DNA of 23,212 nt from a virus (IMGVR_UViG_3300008107_000912:1-23212); one strand, 5' to 3'; numbered from the stretch's first letter, positions 1 to 7,406 are shown. Numbers and translations: made by a program. The notes: generated from the letters alone by a model not told the origin.

Positions 1-486
1 CTAGAGCAATACGCGGCAAGAATTCCATTCGCAGAACAACTCATAAAAATTGAAGAGTATTATCTTAGGTTTAAGCCAGAGATTATTGGTATTGAGTCTA
101 ATGCTTATCAGGCTGCGCTTGTGCAGCAGACTGAGCGTCTTACTAGTATGCCTCCTGTTGTGCCTATGTTTGCTAAGGGTAAGAAGTGGGAGCGTATTCT
201 TGCTATGAGTCCTTTGTTTAGGATTGGTAAGGTTAAGGTTAAGAAGGATCATGCTGATTTTATTCAGGAGTGGGTTGATTATGATTCTGCTACTCAGAAG
301 CCTAAGGATGACTGTTTGGATAGTATGGAGATTGCGTTGCGTACGGCGGGTGCTTTGTTGGATGGGTTTGTTGATCCTCTTCCGACGGATAATCCGGGTG
401 GGTTGCCTGATTGGGTGATTAATGATCGTCCTAGTGGTAATAAAGAGGATCGTTTTGTTGATGATATGATGGGGAGTATGTGGTAA
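1..486 (+). CDS. Terminase large subunit, C-terminal part (5' end outside window)
   Basis: Reading frame 1 is open from the first base to the TAA at 484-486, so the gene starts upstream. The visible 161 residues fit the end of a phage large terminase, the motor that cuts concatemeric DNA and pumps it into the procapsid. What remains is the C-terminal RNase H-fold nuclease half. An acidic strand, IGIESNAYQAAL, is followed by a basic stretch with KVKKDH, then DDCLDSMEIALRTAG, where the aspartates near residues 103-107 of the visible part would help bind metal. The ATPase domain (Walker A/B) is not in the window. The tail is Pro/Gly-rich and ends at VDDMMGSMW. The position directly upstream of the portal gene is typical. 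The first roughly 60 bases use more A- and C-ending codons than the rest. The assignment rests on motif pattern and gene order. Confidence 0.85.
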   Translation, partial: LEQYAARIPFAEQLIKIEEYYLRFKPEIIGIESNAYQAALVQQTERLTSMPPVVPMFAKGKKWERILAMSPLFRIGKVKVKKDHADFIQEWVDYDSATQKPKDDCLDSMEIALRTAGALLDGFVDPLPTDNPGGLPDWVINDRPSGNKEDRFVDDMMGSMW

Positions 487-487
487 T

Positions 488-814
488 ATGATTATTCATA
501 GTAATATGGCTGATGCTTTGACTGGGGAGCGTATTTTTCCGGGCGAGGAGGCTGTTGATACTGGGTTTGCTAATAAGGGTTTCCCTTATCAGTCTAATGG
601 TAAGACAAAAGTGGTTAAGGAGGATACCATTGTTCGGTTGGCGGAAGCAGCAGGATATGTTGTTACTAAGCGTGATGGAGTCGTTGTTGGAGACTCAGAA
701 AACGTGGACGGATCGGATGTTGGCGTTGGAGGAGGAGAAGGTTCGGTTGGAGCGGTTGCGGTTAGAGGGAAGTCAGCCTCTAAGCGAAGTTCCAATGGGA
801 CAGTTAAGGGTTAG
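488..814 (+). CDS. Small conserved-looking phage protein; its 3' part is probably read in another frame
   Basis: The ATG at 488 follows the terminase stop by one base. The first 62 or so codons (MIIHSNMADALTGERIFPGE through YVVTKRD) use the phage's normal T/G-ending codons and read like a real protein. From about 676 to the stop at 812-814 the frame becomes Gly/Val/Ser-rich, with atypical codons such as gga, gac, tca and aac. The +1 frame over the same bases instead encodes a charged, coiled-coil-like stretch with native codon use. The true product may therefore be a fusion of this N-terminus with the 675-929 frame, through programmed frameshifting or a missing or extra base in the sequence. 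No function is recognised. A small linker between terminase and portal is common in such phages. Confidence 0.5.
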   Translation: MIIHSNMADALTGERIFPGEEAVDTGFANKGFPYQSNGKTKVVKEDTIVRLAEAAGYVVTKRDGVVVGDSENVDGSDVGVGGGEGSVGAVAVRGKSASKRSSNGTVKG

Positions 815-929
815 TGAGGATGAGCAGGATGCGGATTGGGCGTTGAATACGGGCATTATTACTCCTCAGGAGTATAATGATTTGTTGTCTAAGGCGGGTC
901 TTGCGGCTAGTGATTTAGAGTTTGTTTAA
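675..929 (+). CDS. Coiled-coil-like ORF overlapping the previous gene in the +1 frame
   Basis: This frame encodes an 84-residue product: a charged helical segment (METQKTW-like start, then LALEEEKVRLERLRLEG) followed by SEDEQDADWALNTGIITPQE and YNDLLSKAGL to the TAA at 927-929. The frame is open back to 522. The ATG at 675 has no convincing Shine-Dalgarno upstream. An alternative ATG at 657 has AGGA only two or three bases before it. Codon use is native in this frame from about 676 onward. With no ribosome site and a roughly 140-base overlap, I favour it being the C-terminal half of the 488 gene product reached by a +1 shift or split by a sequence error. Independent initiation is the alternative. 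No function is recognised. Confidence 0.5.
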   Translation: MESLLETQKTWTDRMLALEEEKVRLERLRLEGSQPLSEVPMGQLRVSEDEQDADWALNTGIITPQEYNDLLSKAGLAASDLEFV

Positions 930-934
930 TATTT

Positions 935-941
935 AAGGAGG
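935..941 (+). promoter_or_regulatory. Shine-Dalgarno site that selects a TTG start for the portal gene
   Basis: AAGGAGG at 935-941 abuts the GTG at 942, which is too close for initiation there. It lies six bases before the TTG at 948, a standard spacing. The TTG is therefore the better start, giving a portal of 767 residues beginning (M)EESNNNVEVP. Confidence 0.7.
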
Positions 942-947
942 GTGGTA

Positions 948-3251
948 TTGGAGGAGTCGAATAACAATGTAGAGGTTCCTGCTGGTTTTGCTCCTGCTAC
1001 CAGTCTCGTTAAGCGTGTTGACGAGTTGCAGCGTCAGAGGAATTTGTTGGAGCGTCAGTGGAAGATTAATTTGGCGTTTTATAAGGGTAAGCAGTATGTG
1101 TTTTATAATCGTAAGTCGCGGCGTATTGAGTCGTTGCCTACGGATGAGGGTGATAAGCCTCGTTATCGTGTGCGGTTGGTTAGTAATCAGATTGCTCCTA
1201 ATTCTCAGTCGTTGCTTAGTCGTCTTGTTAAGTCTAAGCCACAGTTTTTTGCTGCGCCGGGTCAGGCTTCGTATGAGGCTCAGAAGGCTGCGCAGGTTGC
1301 TGAGAATCTTCTTGAGTATTGGTGGGATGCGTTTCATTTGACGGAGAAGCGTGAAGAGGCCATGATGTGGAGTATTATTTGTGGTAATGGTTTTTGGAAG
1401 ATTACGTGGGATGATAAGGCTGGGCCGGGGATGAAGGTTATGATGAGTCCTGATGGTCAGCCTATTGTTGATCCGATGGTTAAGCATTTCTTTGAGAAGA
1501 ATCTTGAGGAGATGGGTGTTGATTCGGATATGTTTGAGCAGCGTATTTATCAGGGTGATATTAAGGTTGATGTGTTGTCTCCGTTTGATGTTTTGTTGGA
1601 TGATTCGGCTCAGGTGTTTGAGGATTGTAAGTATGCGTTTTGTGTGCATCCTATGAGTCCTGATGAGATTCAGGAGCGTTATGGGGTTAAGTTGCCTGCT
1701 AATGCGATTAATCGTTATCCTGATGAGCAGTTGCCGGGTTCGTTTGGTAATATGGAGTCTAAGACGACTGAGAATGTTCGTGTTGTGTATTATGGGTATT
1801 TTTTGCCGGGTCCTAAGTATCCGGATGGTCGTTTTGTTGTGTTTACGAAGAATCCTAGTATTGTGTTGTATGAGGCTCCGTGGCCTTATCCGTTTGAGAA
1901 GTTGCCGTTGGTGAAGTTTCCGGGTATTCGTGTGCCGGGACAGTTGTGGGATGGTAGTGTTGTTGAGAATGCTATTCCGTTGCAGAAGGAACTTAATCGT
2001 TCGTTGTCGCAGATTATTGAGTATAAGAATTTGACGTTGAAGCCGCAGATGTTGGCTCCGGTTGGTTCTTTGCGTCAGCGTATTACTGATGAGCCGGGTG
2101 CTATTTTTGAGTATAATCCGGTGGCTGGTAAGGTTCCTGAGGCTATTCCTGTGCCTAGTATGCCTTCGTATGTGTTTGAGCATTTGCAGGATCTTGGTGC
2201 TCGTTTGAAGGATACGTTTGGTTTGAATGAGATTATGGAGGGTAGTGTTCCTCCTAATGTTGAGGCTGGTGTGGCTATTGATCTTCTTCAGGAGGCTGCT
2301 ACGGATCGTTTGGCTCCGCAGATTATGCTTATGGAGAAGTCGTTGGAGCGTGCTGGTAATATGATGCTTGAGTTGGCTCAACAGTATTATCAGGAGCCGC
2401 GTACGATGATTATTACGGGTTCTGGTTCTAAGCCTAAAGTTGAGCGTTTTGATGATGCTGATCTTATTCAGGGTGTGACGGTTAAGGTTGAGGCTGGTTC
2501 TGGTTTGCCGCGCACTCGTGCTGGTCGTCAGGCTCGTGTTATGCAAATGCTTCAGATGGGGATTTTGTCTCCGACTAAGGCGTATAAGTATCTTGATATG
2601 GCTGATTTTAAGGGTGTTCAGATGCAGTTTGAGGCTGATGAGGAGCAGGCTATGCGTGAGCATGATAGGCTTCTTGATGGTGAGACTATTAATGAGCAGG
2701 CTGCTAAGCAGGCTCAGGATGCGCTTATGATGCAGATGCTTCAGGATCCTCAGGCTCCTATTGATCCGCAGATGCTTCAGCAGAGTGTTGAGGCTGGTTT
2801 GTCGCCATTGCCGTTTGAGAATAAGGCTGTGCATTTGGAGACTCATGGTTCGTATATGAAGAGTGCAGAGTTTGAGTCTTTGCCGTTTGAGGTGAAGGAA
2901 CAGTTTTATAAGCATTATGAGTTGACGCAGCAGGCTGTTCAGGCTGAGAGTGCGCCGCAGGGTGATGCTCCGAAGGTTAGTCTTCAGTTGCGTGGTGCTG
3001 TTGGTCCGACGGTTGGGTCTAAGATGCTTAATCAGTCGGGTGTTAAGGATGTTACTCCGCAAGAGTTGTTGGAGCCGCCGCTTGATACGGTGGTTATTGA
3101 TAATAAGGATAAGCCTAATGCTGAGGGTGGTACTGGTGGTCAGATGGATCAGTATCAGATGGAGTTGTTGCAGAAGTTGCAGGGTAATCAGGCGCTTGCG
3201 GATCAGAAGATTGCTAATAAAATGGCTGAGCAGGCGGTGAGTAATGGCTAA
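948..3251 (+). CDS. Portal protein, P22-like family
   Basis: The 767-residue protein forms the dodecameric ring at the capsid vertex through which DNA enters and leaves, and it docks the terminase and tail adaptor. The N-terminal segment LERQWKINLAFYKGKQYVFY, the following RVRLVSNQIAPNSQSL, and the central FGLNEIMEGSVPPNVEAGVA with LLQEAATDRLAPQIMLMEK are patterns I know from P22-type podovirus portals. Its length is near the roughly 725 residues of P22 portal and longer than T7-type portals. The C-terminal third is rich in Gln and Met (QAAKQAQDALMMQMLQDPQA, DPQMLQQS), as expected for the helical barrel and crown regions. It is preceded by a strong ribosome site and overlaps the next gene by eight bases. 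A full-length open frame also exists on the antisense strand, which I attribute to codon bias. Confidence 0.88.
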   Translation: MEESNNNVEVPAGFAPATSLVKRVDELQRQRNLLERQWKINLAFYKGKQYVFYNRKSRRIESLPTDEGDKPRYRVRLVSNQIAPNSQSLLSRLVKSKPQFFAAPGQASYEAQKAAQVAENLLEYWWDAFHLTEKREEAMMWSIICGNGFWKITWDDKAGPGMKVMMSPDGQPIVDPMVKHFFEKNLEEMGVDSDMFEQRIYQGDIKVDVLSPFDVLLDDSAQVFEDCKYAFCVHPMSPDEIQERYGVKLPANAINRYPDEQLPGSFGNMESKTTENVRVVYYGYFLPGPKYPDGRFVVFTKNPSIVLYEAPWPYPFEKLPLVKFPGIRVPGQLWDGSVVENAIPLQKELNRSLSQIIEYKNLTLKPQMLAPVGSLRQRITDEPGAIFEYNPVAGKVPEAIPVPSMPSYVFEHLQDLGARLKDTFGLNEIMEGSVPPNVEAGVAIDLLQEAATDRLAPQIMLMEKSLERAGNMMLELAQQYYQEPRTMIITGSGSKPKVERFDDADLIQGVTVKVEAGSGLPRTRAGRQARVMQMLQMGILSPTKAYKYLDMADFKGVQMQFEADEEQAMREHDRLLDGETINEQAAKQAQDALMMQMLQDPQAPIDPQMLQQSVEAGLSPLPFENKAVHLETHGSYMKSAEFESLPFEVKEQFYKHYELTQQAVQAESAPQGDAPKVSLQLRGAVGPTVGSKMLNQSGVKDVTPQELLEPPLDTVVIDNKDKPNAEGGTGGQMDQYQMELLQKLQGNQALADQKIANKMAEQAVSNG

Positions 3252-3744
3252 TAATCGCACAGAGTGGTCTGATGAGGATCGCGCTGCGGTTTATGTGGCT
3301 TGGATTAGTAATGATAAGAATATTCGTGCTACTGCTCGTCAGTGTGGTATGAATCATACTACTGTTGCTTATTGGGCTAAGAAGTGGGAGAAGGATGGTC
3401 CTCCAGACCATTTGGATGATCATATTCGTGCTAATGCGTACGAGTTTGTTCATCATGCGTCTAGTGTTCGTGAGAAGGCTATGCGTAAGTTGGAGGAGTT
3501 GATTCCTGAGGCTGAGGTGAAGCAGTTGTCTGCTATTGCTACGGTTGTGGGTATTATGGATGATAAGATTAGGCTTGCTCAGGGTCTTGCTACTAAGCGG
3601 ACTGAGACTGTGCATACTCTTCCTACTAGGGAGGATATGAAAGAGTTGATGAGTGGGTTTAGTGAGGGACTTGTGGCTGCTGCTGAGGATCGTGCGTCTG
3701 AAGTGGTGGTTATTGAGCCTATTAAGGTTGAGATTAATAATTAG
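3244..3744 (+). CDS. Helix-turn-helix protein, possibly a small terminase subunit or packaging factor
   Basis: A 166-residue protein starts at an ATG inside the last codons of the portal gene, suggesting translational coupling. Residues about 12-50 (AAVYVAWISNDKNIRATARQ then CGMNHTTVAYWAKKWEKDG) form a homeodomain-like helix-turn-helix as found in transposases, regulators and small terminases. A helical charged middle follows (REKAMRKLEELIPEAEVKQL, with IATVVGIMDDKIRLAQG), of the sort that can oligomerise. The C-terminus is acidic and then Val/Ile-rich. Small terminases bind the packaging site as rings and usually lie upstream of the large subunit, so a location between portal and scaffold is unusual. 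A regulator of late genes is an alternative. The HTH is clear; the role is inferred. Confidence 0.6.
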   Translation: MANNRTEWSDEDRAAVYVAWISNDKNIRATARQCGMNHTTVAYWAKKWEKDGPPDHLDDHIRANAYEFVHHASSVREKAMRKLEELIPEAEVKQLSAIATVVGIMDDKIRLAQGLATKRTETVHTLPTREDMKELMSGFSEGLVAAAEDRASEVVVIEPIKVEINN

Positions 3745-3755
3745 CGACCAACCAG

Positions 3756-3776
3756 AATAAACTGGAGTCGTTTATT
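3756..3776. promoter_or_regulatory. Seven-base inverted repeat before the scaffold gene
   Basis: AATAAAC and GTTTATT flank a seven-base spacer (TGGAGTC), a perfect inverted repeat within the 45-base gap between the HTH gene and the scaffold gene. The scaffold Shine-Dalgarno AAGGAG follows at 3779-3784. As RNA it makes a weak AU-rich hairpin; as DNA it could be a dimeric operator. The gap is one of the few real intergenic spaces in the window. Function is unproven and chance is possible. Confidence 0.3.
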
Positions 3777-3789
3777 GTAAGGAGTCACG

Positions 3790-4593
3790 ATGAGTGATAT
3801 TGATATTTCTGGCGCTCTTGAAGCGTTAGAGGCGGAACTTCCTGATGAGGGATTTGACGCTGTTGAGGCGGTTGAAGCGCCTGTTGAGGACAATCCTAAT
3901 GTGGAATCCTTTACTGGTTTTGATCCGTCTACCCTTCCTGAGGATATGCAGCAGGTGTATCGGTCTATGCAGGCTGATTATACTCGCAAGACTCAGGAAA
4001 TTGCGGAAACACGTAAGCAGTATGAAGCGTTTTCCGAAAACGGAGTTGATCCGAACGAGGCGTTAGAGGCCGTTAGTCTCTTGCAGAGGATGAATACTGA
4101 TCCTGAGTTTGCTATGGGCATTAGTCAGGAAATTCAGAGTCGCTTAGAGGAACTTGGTTATGCTAATGAGCCTGTTGTTGCGGATGCTCCGGTTAATAAT
4201 GGTTACGAAGGGCTTCCGCCTGAGGTTGCTAAGGAGTTGCAGGAGATGCGTCAGTTCCGTGAGGAGATGGTGCAGCAACAGGAGCAACAGCAGGTACTTA
4301 TGGAAATTGAGGCTGCTGAACAGACTATTCGGACGACTAATCCGAATTATACTGATTCTGATATGGATGCTATTTATTCGTTGGCGTATTCTACGCAGGG
4401 CGATTTAATGGCTGCTCAGGAGATGTATCATCAGATTCAGCAGAATCTTCTTGGCTCGTATTTGCAGGCTAAAACGGTACCGCATGGTGCTACGCCTGCT
4501 CCGGGTGGTCCGTCTAGTGTTCCTCCGAAGGAGTTTGGTTCTTTGGATGATGCGCATAAGGCGGCGATGGAGGCTGTTCGTAACATTTCCTAA
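3790..4593 (+). CDS. Scaffolding protein (head assembly)
   Basis: This 267-residue protein sits immediately before the major capsid gene, the standard scaffold position. It is strongly acidic at the N-terminus (ALEALEAELPDEGFDAVEAV, continuing EAPVEDNPN) and helical. It contains LPEDMQQVYRSMQADYTRKT, a pattern often seen in phage scaffolds. A Gln/Glu-rich coiled-coil segment spans about residues 140-185 (KELQEMRQFREEMVQQQEQQ). The C-terminus has a Pro/Gly-rich linker (TPAPGGPSSVPP) and ends in a short helix (DDAHKAAMEAVRNIS), consistent with the helix-loop-helix coat-binding end of scaffolds. It should assemble inside the procapsid with the 4619 coat protein and then leave or be degraded. No protease motif was seen. 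The ATG at 3790 follows AAGGAG with suitable spacing. Confidence 0.8.
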   Translation: MSDIDISGALEALEAELPDEGFDAVEAVEAPVEDNPNVESFTGFDPSTLPEDMQQVYRSMQADYTRKTQEIAETRKQYEAFSENGVDPNEALEAVSLLQRMNTDPEFAMGISQEIQSRLEELGYANEPVVADAPVNNGYEGLPPEVAKELQEMRQFREEMVQQQEQQQVLMEIEAAEQTIRTTNPNYTDSDMDAIYSLAYSTQGDLMAAQEMYHQIQQNLLGSYLQAKTVPHGATPAPGGPSSVPPKEFGSLDDAHKAAMEAVRNIS

Positions 4594-4618
4594 AAAATTA
4601 ATTTGGAGGTGTTAAGAT

Positions 4619-5866
4619 ATGGCTGGTGCTAATCTTGGTACGCTCAGCACGATTCTCAAGGAGTATTACCTTGGGCCGGTTGCTGAGCAGTTGAATAATG
4701 AGGTCCTTCTTCTGTCTCGTCTTGAGTCGAAGAGTGAGGATTTGGTTGGTAAGCGCGCTTATGTGCCGCTTCATTGGGGTCGTTCGGCTGGTATTGGTGC
4801 TCGTGCAGAGTCGGCTCTGTTGCCGTCCGCTGGCAAGCAGCAGTACGAGAAGGCTGTATATGATCTGAAGTACCTGTATGGTCGCGTTGAGGTGACTGGT
4901 CCTTCGATGGCTAAGACGAAGAATGAGGCTGGCGCTTTCCTTCAGGCTCTTAAGTCTGAGTTGGATGGTGTTCGTAATGACCTTAAGAAGGATCTTGCGC
5001 GTCAGGTTTATGGTAATGGTTCGGGTTCTATTGCTGTTGGTTCGGCTGGTTCTACGACGACGTTGACTGTGCCGATTGAGCCGATCCGTAAGGGCCAGAT
5101 TTATCCGGGTATGCTTGTGGATATTTTTGATGTGTCGGCTTCAACTTCGGCGGCTACGTATACGGGTATTGAGGTTGCTTCGGCTAATCTTTCTACTGGT
5201 GTTGTGACGTTTACAACGACGCTGGCTGCGGCGCTTGCTTCGGGCGATTATATCGTTCGTGCTGGTGTCACGGTGCAGACGGCGGCTGAAGGCAATACGT
5301 ACTCGTTGTCGGATGAGGTTGATGGTCTTCAGCGCATTGTTGCTGATTCGGCTACTGCTCTTGGTGGTATTACGCCGACTGGTACGGCTACGTGGTGGGA
5401 TAATCAGCGCATTGCTGTGTCTGGTGCTATTTCGCTTGAGTCTATTCAGAAGGGTCTGAATCTTGCTCGTATCGCTGGTGGAATGCCGACTTCGGTCGTC
5501 ACTTCGCTGGGTGTTCAGCGCGAGTTCTATGGCTTGCTGAGTCAGGATGTTCGGTACGTTGAGCCGGATAGTCTGTCGTACTCTTCGGGCTTCAAGGCTC
5601 TGTCGTATAACGGCATGCCGATTATTGCGGATATTGATGCTCCGTATGGTAAGATGTACATTCTTGACGAGGCCACGATGAAGGTGTTCTCGGATCAGGA
5701 CTGGCATTTCCTTGATGCTGATGGTATGACGCTTCGTCAGGTCACTGGCTACGACAAGTTTGAGGCGGTCATGGCGCGTTACATGAACCTCGGCGCTAAT
5801 CGTCGTAACAATCAGGTTGTTCTTACGGGTATCACCGTGGACGGCTCGGCTGACGCTGGTTTCTAA
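4619..5866 (+). CDS. Major capsid protein
   Basis: The 415-residue shell protein follows the scaffold gene with a strong ribosome site (GGAGG before the ATG). The N-terminal TLSTILKEYYLGPVAEQLNN and then LLSRLESKSEDLVGKRAYVP, GIGARAESALLPSAGKQQYE, LYGRVEVTGPSM and LKKDLARQVYGNGSG match a pattern common to many phage coat proteins of HK97 fold. A Thr/Ser/Gly-rich section (about 140-225) looks like an inserted beta domain. The C-terminal half (SLGVQREFYGLLSQDVRYVE; EAVMARYMNLGANRRNNQVV) fits the axial domain. Codon use is shifted toward C-ending codons (ggc, gac, ttc, atc) compared with neighbouring genes, especially near the 3' end, consistent with selection for high expression. A strong terminator follows directly. 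Confidence 0.87.
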   Translation: MAGANLGTLSTILKEYYLGPVAEQLNNEVLLLSRLESKSEDLVGKRAYVPLHWGRSAGIGARAESALLPSAGKQQYEKAVYDLKYLYGRVEVTGPSMAKTKNEAGAFLQALKSELDGVRNDLKKDLARQVYGNGSGSIAVGSAGSTTTLTVPIEPIRKGQIYPGMLVDIFDVSASTSAATYTGIEVASANLSTGVVTFTTTLAAALASGDYIVRAGVTVQTAAEGNTYSLSDEVDGLQRIVADSATALGGITPTGTATWWDNQRIAVSGAISLESIQKGLNLARIAGGMPTSVVTSLGVQREFYGLLSQDVRYVEPDSLSYSSGFKALSYNGMPIIADIDAPYGKMYILDEATMKVFSDQDWHFLDADGMTLRQVTGYDKFEAVMARYMNLGANRRNNQVVLTGITVDGSADAGF

Positions 5867-5875
5867 TAATGATTT

Positions 5876-5901
5876 GGGTGGGGGGCTTCGGCTCTCCACC
5901 C
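5876..5901 (+). terminator. Rho-independent-type terminator with C(UUCG)G loop
   Basis: The sequence folds into an 11-bp stem (GGGTGGGGGGC with GCTCTCCACCC, including two G-U pairs) closed by a UUCG tetraloop, followed by ATTCTTTTA. It begins nine bases after the capsid stop codon. The stem is much more GC-rich than the surroundings. It would end or reduce transcription after the most abundant structural gene, and may protect the mRNA 3' end. The next gene starts only 21 bases beyond it and has its own Shine-Dalgarno. Confidence 0.85.
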
Positions 5902-5922
5902 ATTCTTTTACAAGGAGGCGTT

Positions 5923-6042
5923 ATGCCTAAGAAGGTTGAAGAGATTGTTAGTGCGTTAGAGCGTGATCATCCGGGCTGGTCTAAGTCTAAGGTGTATGCT
6001 ATTGCTAATGCTGCTTATAATAAGATGAAGAAGCGAGGTTAG
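5923..6042 (+). CDS. Small basic phage protein, 39 aa, unknown function
   Basis: The ATG at 5923 is preceded by AAGGAGG with good spacing, and the frame ends at TAG 6040-6042. The product starts MPKKVEEIVSALERDHPGWS and continues SKVYAIANAAYNKMKKRG. The pattern of a short helix, a P(G/D)WSKSKAYAIA-like segment and a basic end resembles small proteins I have seen near structural genes in other phages. I cannot assign a function. Codon use is native and the gene is tightly spaced to the next one (three bases). Confidence 0.65.
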   Translation: MPKKVEEIVSALERDHPGWSKSKVYAIANAAYNKMKKRG

Positions 6043-6045
6043 GTT

Positions 6046-6312
6046 ATGACTGAGGCGTGGACTCGTAAAGAGGGTAAGAATCCTGAGGGTGGTTTGAATG
6101 CTAAGGGTCGCGCTTCGTATAATCGGGCGCATGGCGCTAATTTAAAACCGCCTGTGAGCGCAAAAGAGGCTGCTAGTTCGCCTAAGAGTGCTGCTCGGCG
6201 TAAGAGTTTTTGTGCGCGTATGATGGGTATGAAGCGGCGTAATACGTCGGCTAAGACGGCTAATGATCCTAATAGTCGTATTAATAAGAGTTTGCGAAAG
6301 TGGGATTGTTGA
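6046..6312 (+). CDS. Conserved basic phage protein (WTRKEGKNPEGGLNAKGR family)
   Basis: The 88-residue product begins MTEAWTRKEGKNPEGGLNAK and continues GRASYNRAHG, then RRKSFCARMMGMKRR, ending SLRKWDC. This combination (WTRKEGKNP-GGLNAKGR, RRKSFCARM, RKW-C) is a recurring signature of small, very basic proteins beside phage structural genes; I recall it as DUF6321, but the name should be confirmed. Two conserved cysteines sit in the SFCAR motif and at the C-terminus. The high Lys/Arg content suggests binding to nucleic acid or an acidic partner. The stop codon overlaps the next ATG (TGATG at 6310-6314), implying coupled translation. The biochemical role is unknown. Confidence 0.8.
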   Translation: MTEAWTRKEGKNPEGGLNAKGRASYNRAHGANLKPPVSAKEAASSPKSAARRKSFCARMMGMKRRNTSAKTANDPNSRINKSLRKWDC

Positions 6313-6731
6313 TGAGTAGTTTGTTTATTCCGGGTCGTGGTAGTATGGATATTCGTGCTTTGAAGGTTGACAATGCTGTTAGGGATTATGATGAGCGTTT
6401 GATGTTCGCTAAGAATGAGGAGACTGGGGATTGGTGTGTGTTTATTCGTATGCCGCGTCCTGCTGAGCCTTATCCTGTGTGCGGATTTGGGCGCGAGATT
6501 CCTGATGTTGATGATGTTATGATTCGTATTCGTCGTGCGGATACTATGCGTAATGGTAATACTATTTATCGTGATGTTGTTAAGTCTCAGGAGCAGTATC
6601 GTGCAAACCTTAAGTATAAGGGTGATCAGGCTACTGATGAGAGTGTTGAGGTTGTGGAGCATTTTATGCGTAAGCATGGTAAGTCTCCTATTATTAAGAG
6701 TTTGCCTAAGGGGGTGAGTAATGACGCTTGA
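6312..6731 (+). CDS. Hypothetical phage protein, 139 aa, in the connector region
   Basis: The chosen start is the ATG at 6312, which overlaps the previous stop as TGATG. The frame is open a little further upstream, but without an initiation signal. The product begins MSSLFIPGRGSMDIRALKVD, has a mixed alpha/beta N-terminal half (FAKNEETGDWCVFIRMPRP, YPVCGFGREIPDVDD) and a helical, basic C-terminal half (ESVEVVEHFMRKHGKSPIIK). No known domain is recognised. Its last four codons overlap the start of the adaptor gene, so the two are probably translated together. The position between capsid and adaptor suggests a minor head or assembly role, which is inference from context only. Confidence 0.7.
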   Translation: MSSLFIPGRGSMDIRALKVDNAVRDYDERLMFAKNEETGDWCVFIRMPRPAEPYPVCGFGREIPDVDDVMIRIRRADTMRNGNTIYRDVVKSQEQYRANLKYKGDQATDESVEVVEHFMRKHGKSPIIKSLPKGVSNDA

Positions 6732-7389
6732 TGAGATGTATGATGAGATGAGTTTGTATGGTTTTGATGATTTTGAGGATTCGCAGAAGTTGTTGCTTCT
6801 TAATGAGGCGTATTTGGATATTGTTACTCGTGAGCCTTGGCCTTTTATGGAGGGTGTGGTAGAGTTTGTTGTGCCTGCGGGTACTACTAAGATTACGAAT
6901 AATGCTGTGCTTACTATTAATAATGCTGCTAGTCAGAGTATTGTTGATTTGAATAGTGTACTATCTTTTACGGATACTACGCATGATGTTATTATGATTC
7001 CTGAGCGTGGCGATGTGGTTGAGAAGAATTATAAGATTAATAATCTTAATGTGTATCCTGAGCGTTATTATTTTGTTGGTGAAGATTTGTATTTGTATCC
7101 TGCGCCTACGAGTAATACGACGTATCGGTTGTATTATATTAAGACTCCGAGTACGGCTAATGATACTACGGGTTCTAGTGCGTTTCTTATTCCTACTAGG
7201 CATCATAGTATTATTGTGTATGGTGCGCTTGTTAAGGCGTTTCTTGTTAATGATGATCCGCAGGCTGCGGCTTTTCAAAATATGTTTGAGCAGCGTTATC
7301 AGCAAATGCGTAATGATGCTTGGATGCAGCAGTATGATCGCACTGATCGTATTCATGTTTTGACGGATTCTTACGATTGGAATTACTAA
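6721..7389 (+). CDS. Head-tail adaptor / connector protein (gp4- or gp11-like)
   Basis: The 222-residue protein starts MTLDEMYDEMSLYGFDDFED followed by QKLLLLNEAYLDIVTREPWP and F. The 'LNEAY.DI..REPWPF' pattern after a short first helix is typical of the adaptor rings that sit below the portal in podoviruses (P22 gp4, T7 gp11 types). The middle is beta-rich (GVVEFVVPAGTTKITNNAVL) with RYYFVGEDLYLYPAPTSNTT YRLYY-type strands. The C-terminal part has helices (FQNMFEQRYQQMRNDAWMQQ) that should pack on the portal. The ATG at 6721 lies within the 3' end of the preceding gene, with GGGGGTGAG just upstream. It precedes the presumed nozzle gene, as expected. Confidence 0.75.
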   Translation: MTLDEMYDEMSLYGFDDFEDSQKLLLLNEAYLDIVTREPWPFMEGVVEFVVPAGTTKITNNAVLTINNAASQSIVDLNSVLSFTDTTHDVIMIPERGDVVEKNYKINNLNVYPERYYFVGEDLYLYPAPTSNTTYRLYYIKTPSTANDTTGSSAFLIPTRHHSIIVYGALVKAFLVNDDPQAAAFQNMFEQRYQQMRNDAWMQQYDRTDRIHVLTDSYDWNY

Positions 7390-7406
7390 ATTAAGGGGGT
7401 GATCCG

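Noticed and set aside
942-947. GTG at 942 as portal start
   Set aside because: It directly abuts the AAGGAGG site, leaving no spacing; the TTG at 948 fits better.
933-3260. 775-codon open frame on the minus strand, antisense to the portal gene
   Set aside because: Its product is a low-complexity Leu/Arg/Ile/Thr/Asn-rich string. It exists because the portal gene avoids TTA, CTA and TCA codons in its own frame. There is no ribosome site or recognisable protein pattern.
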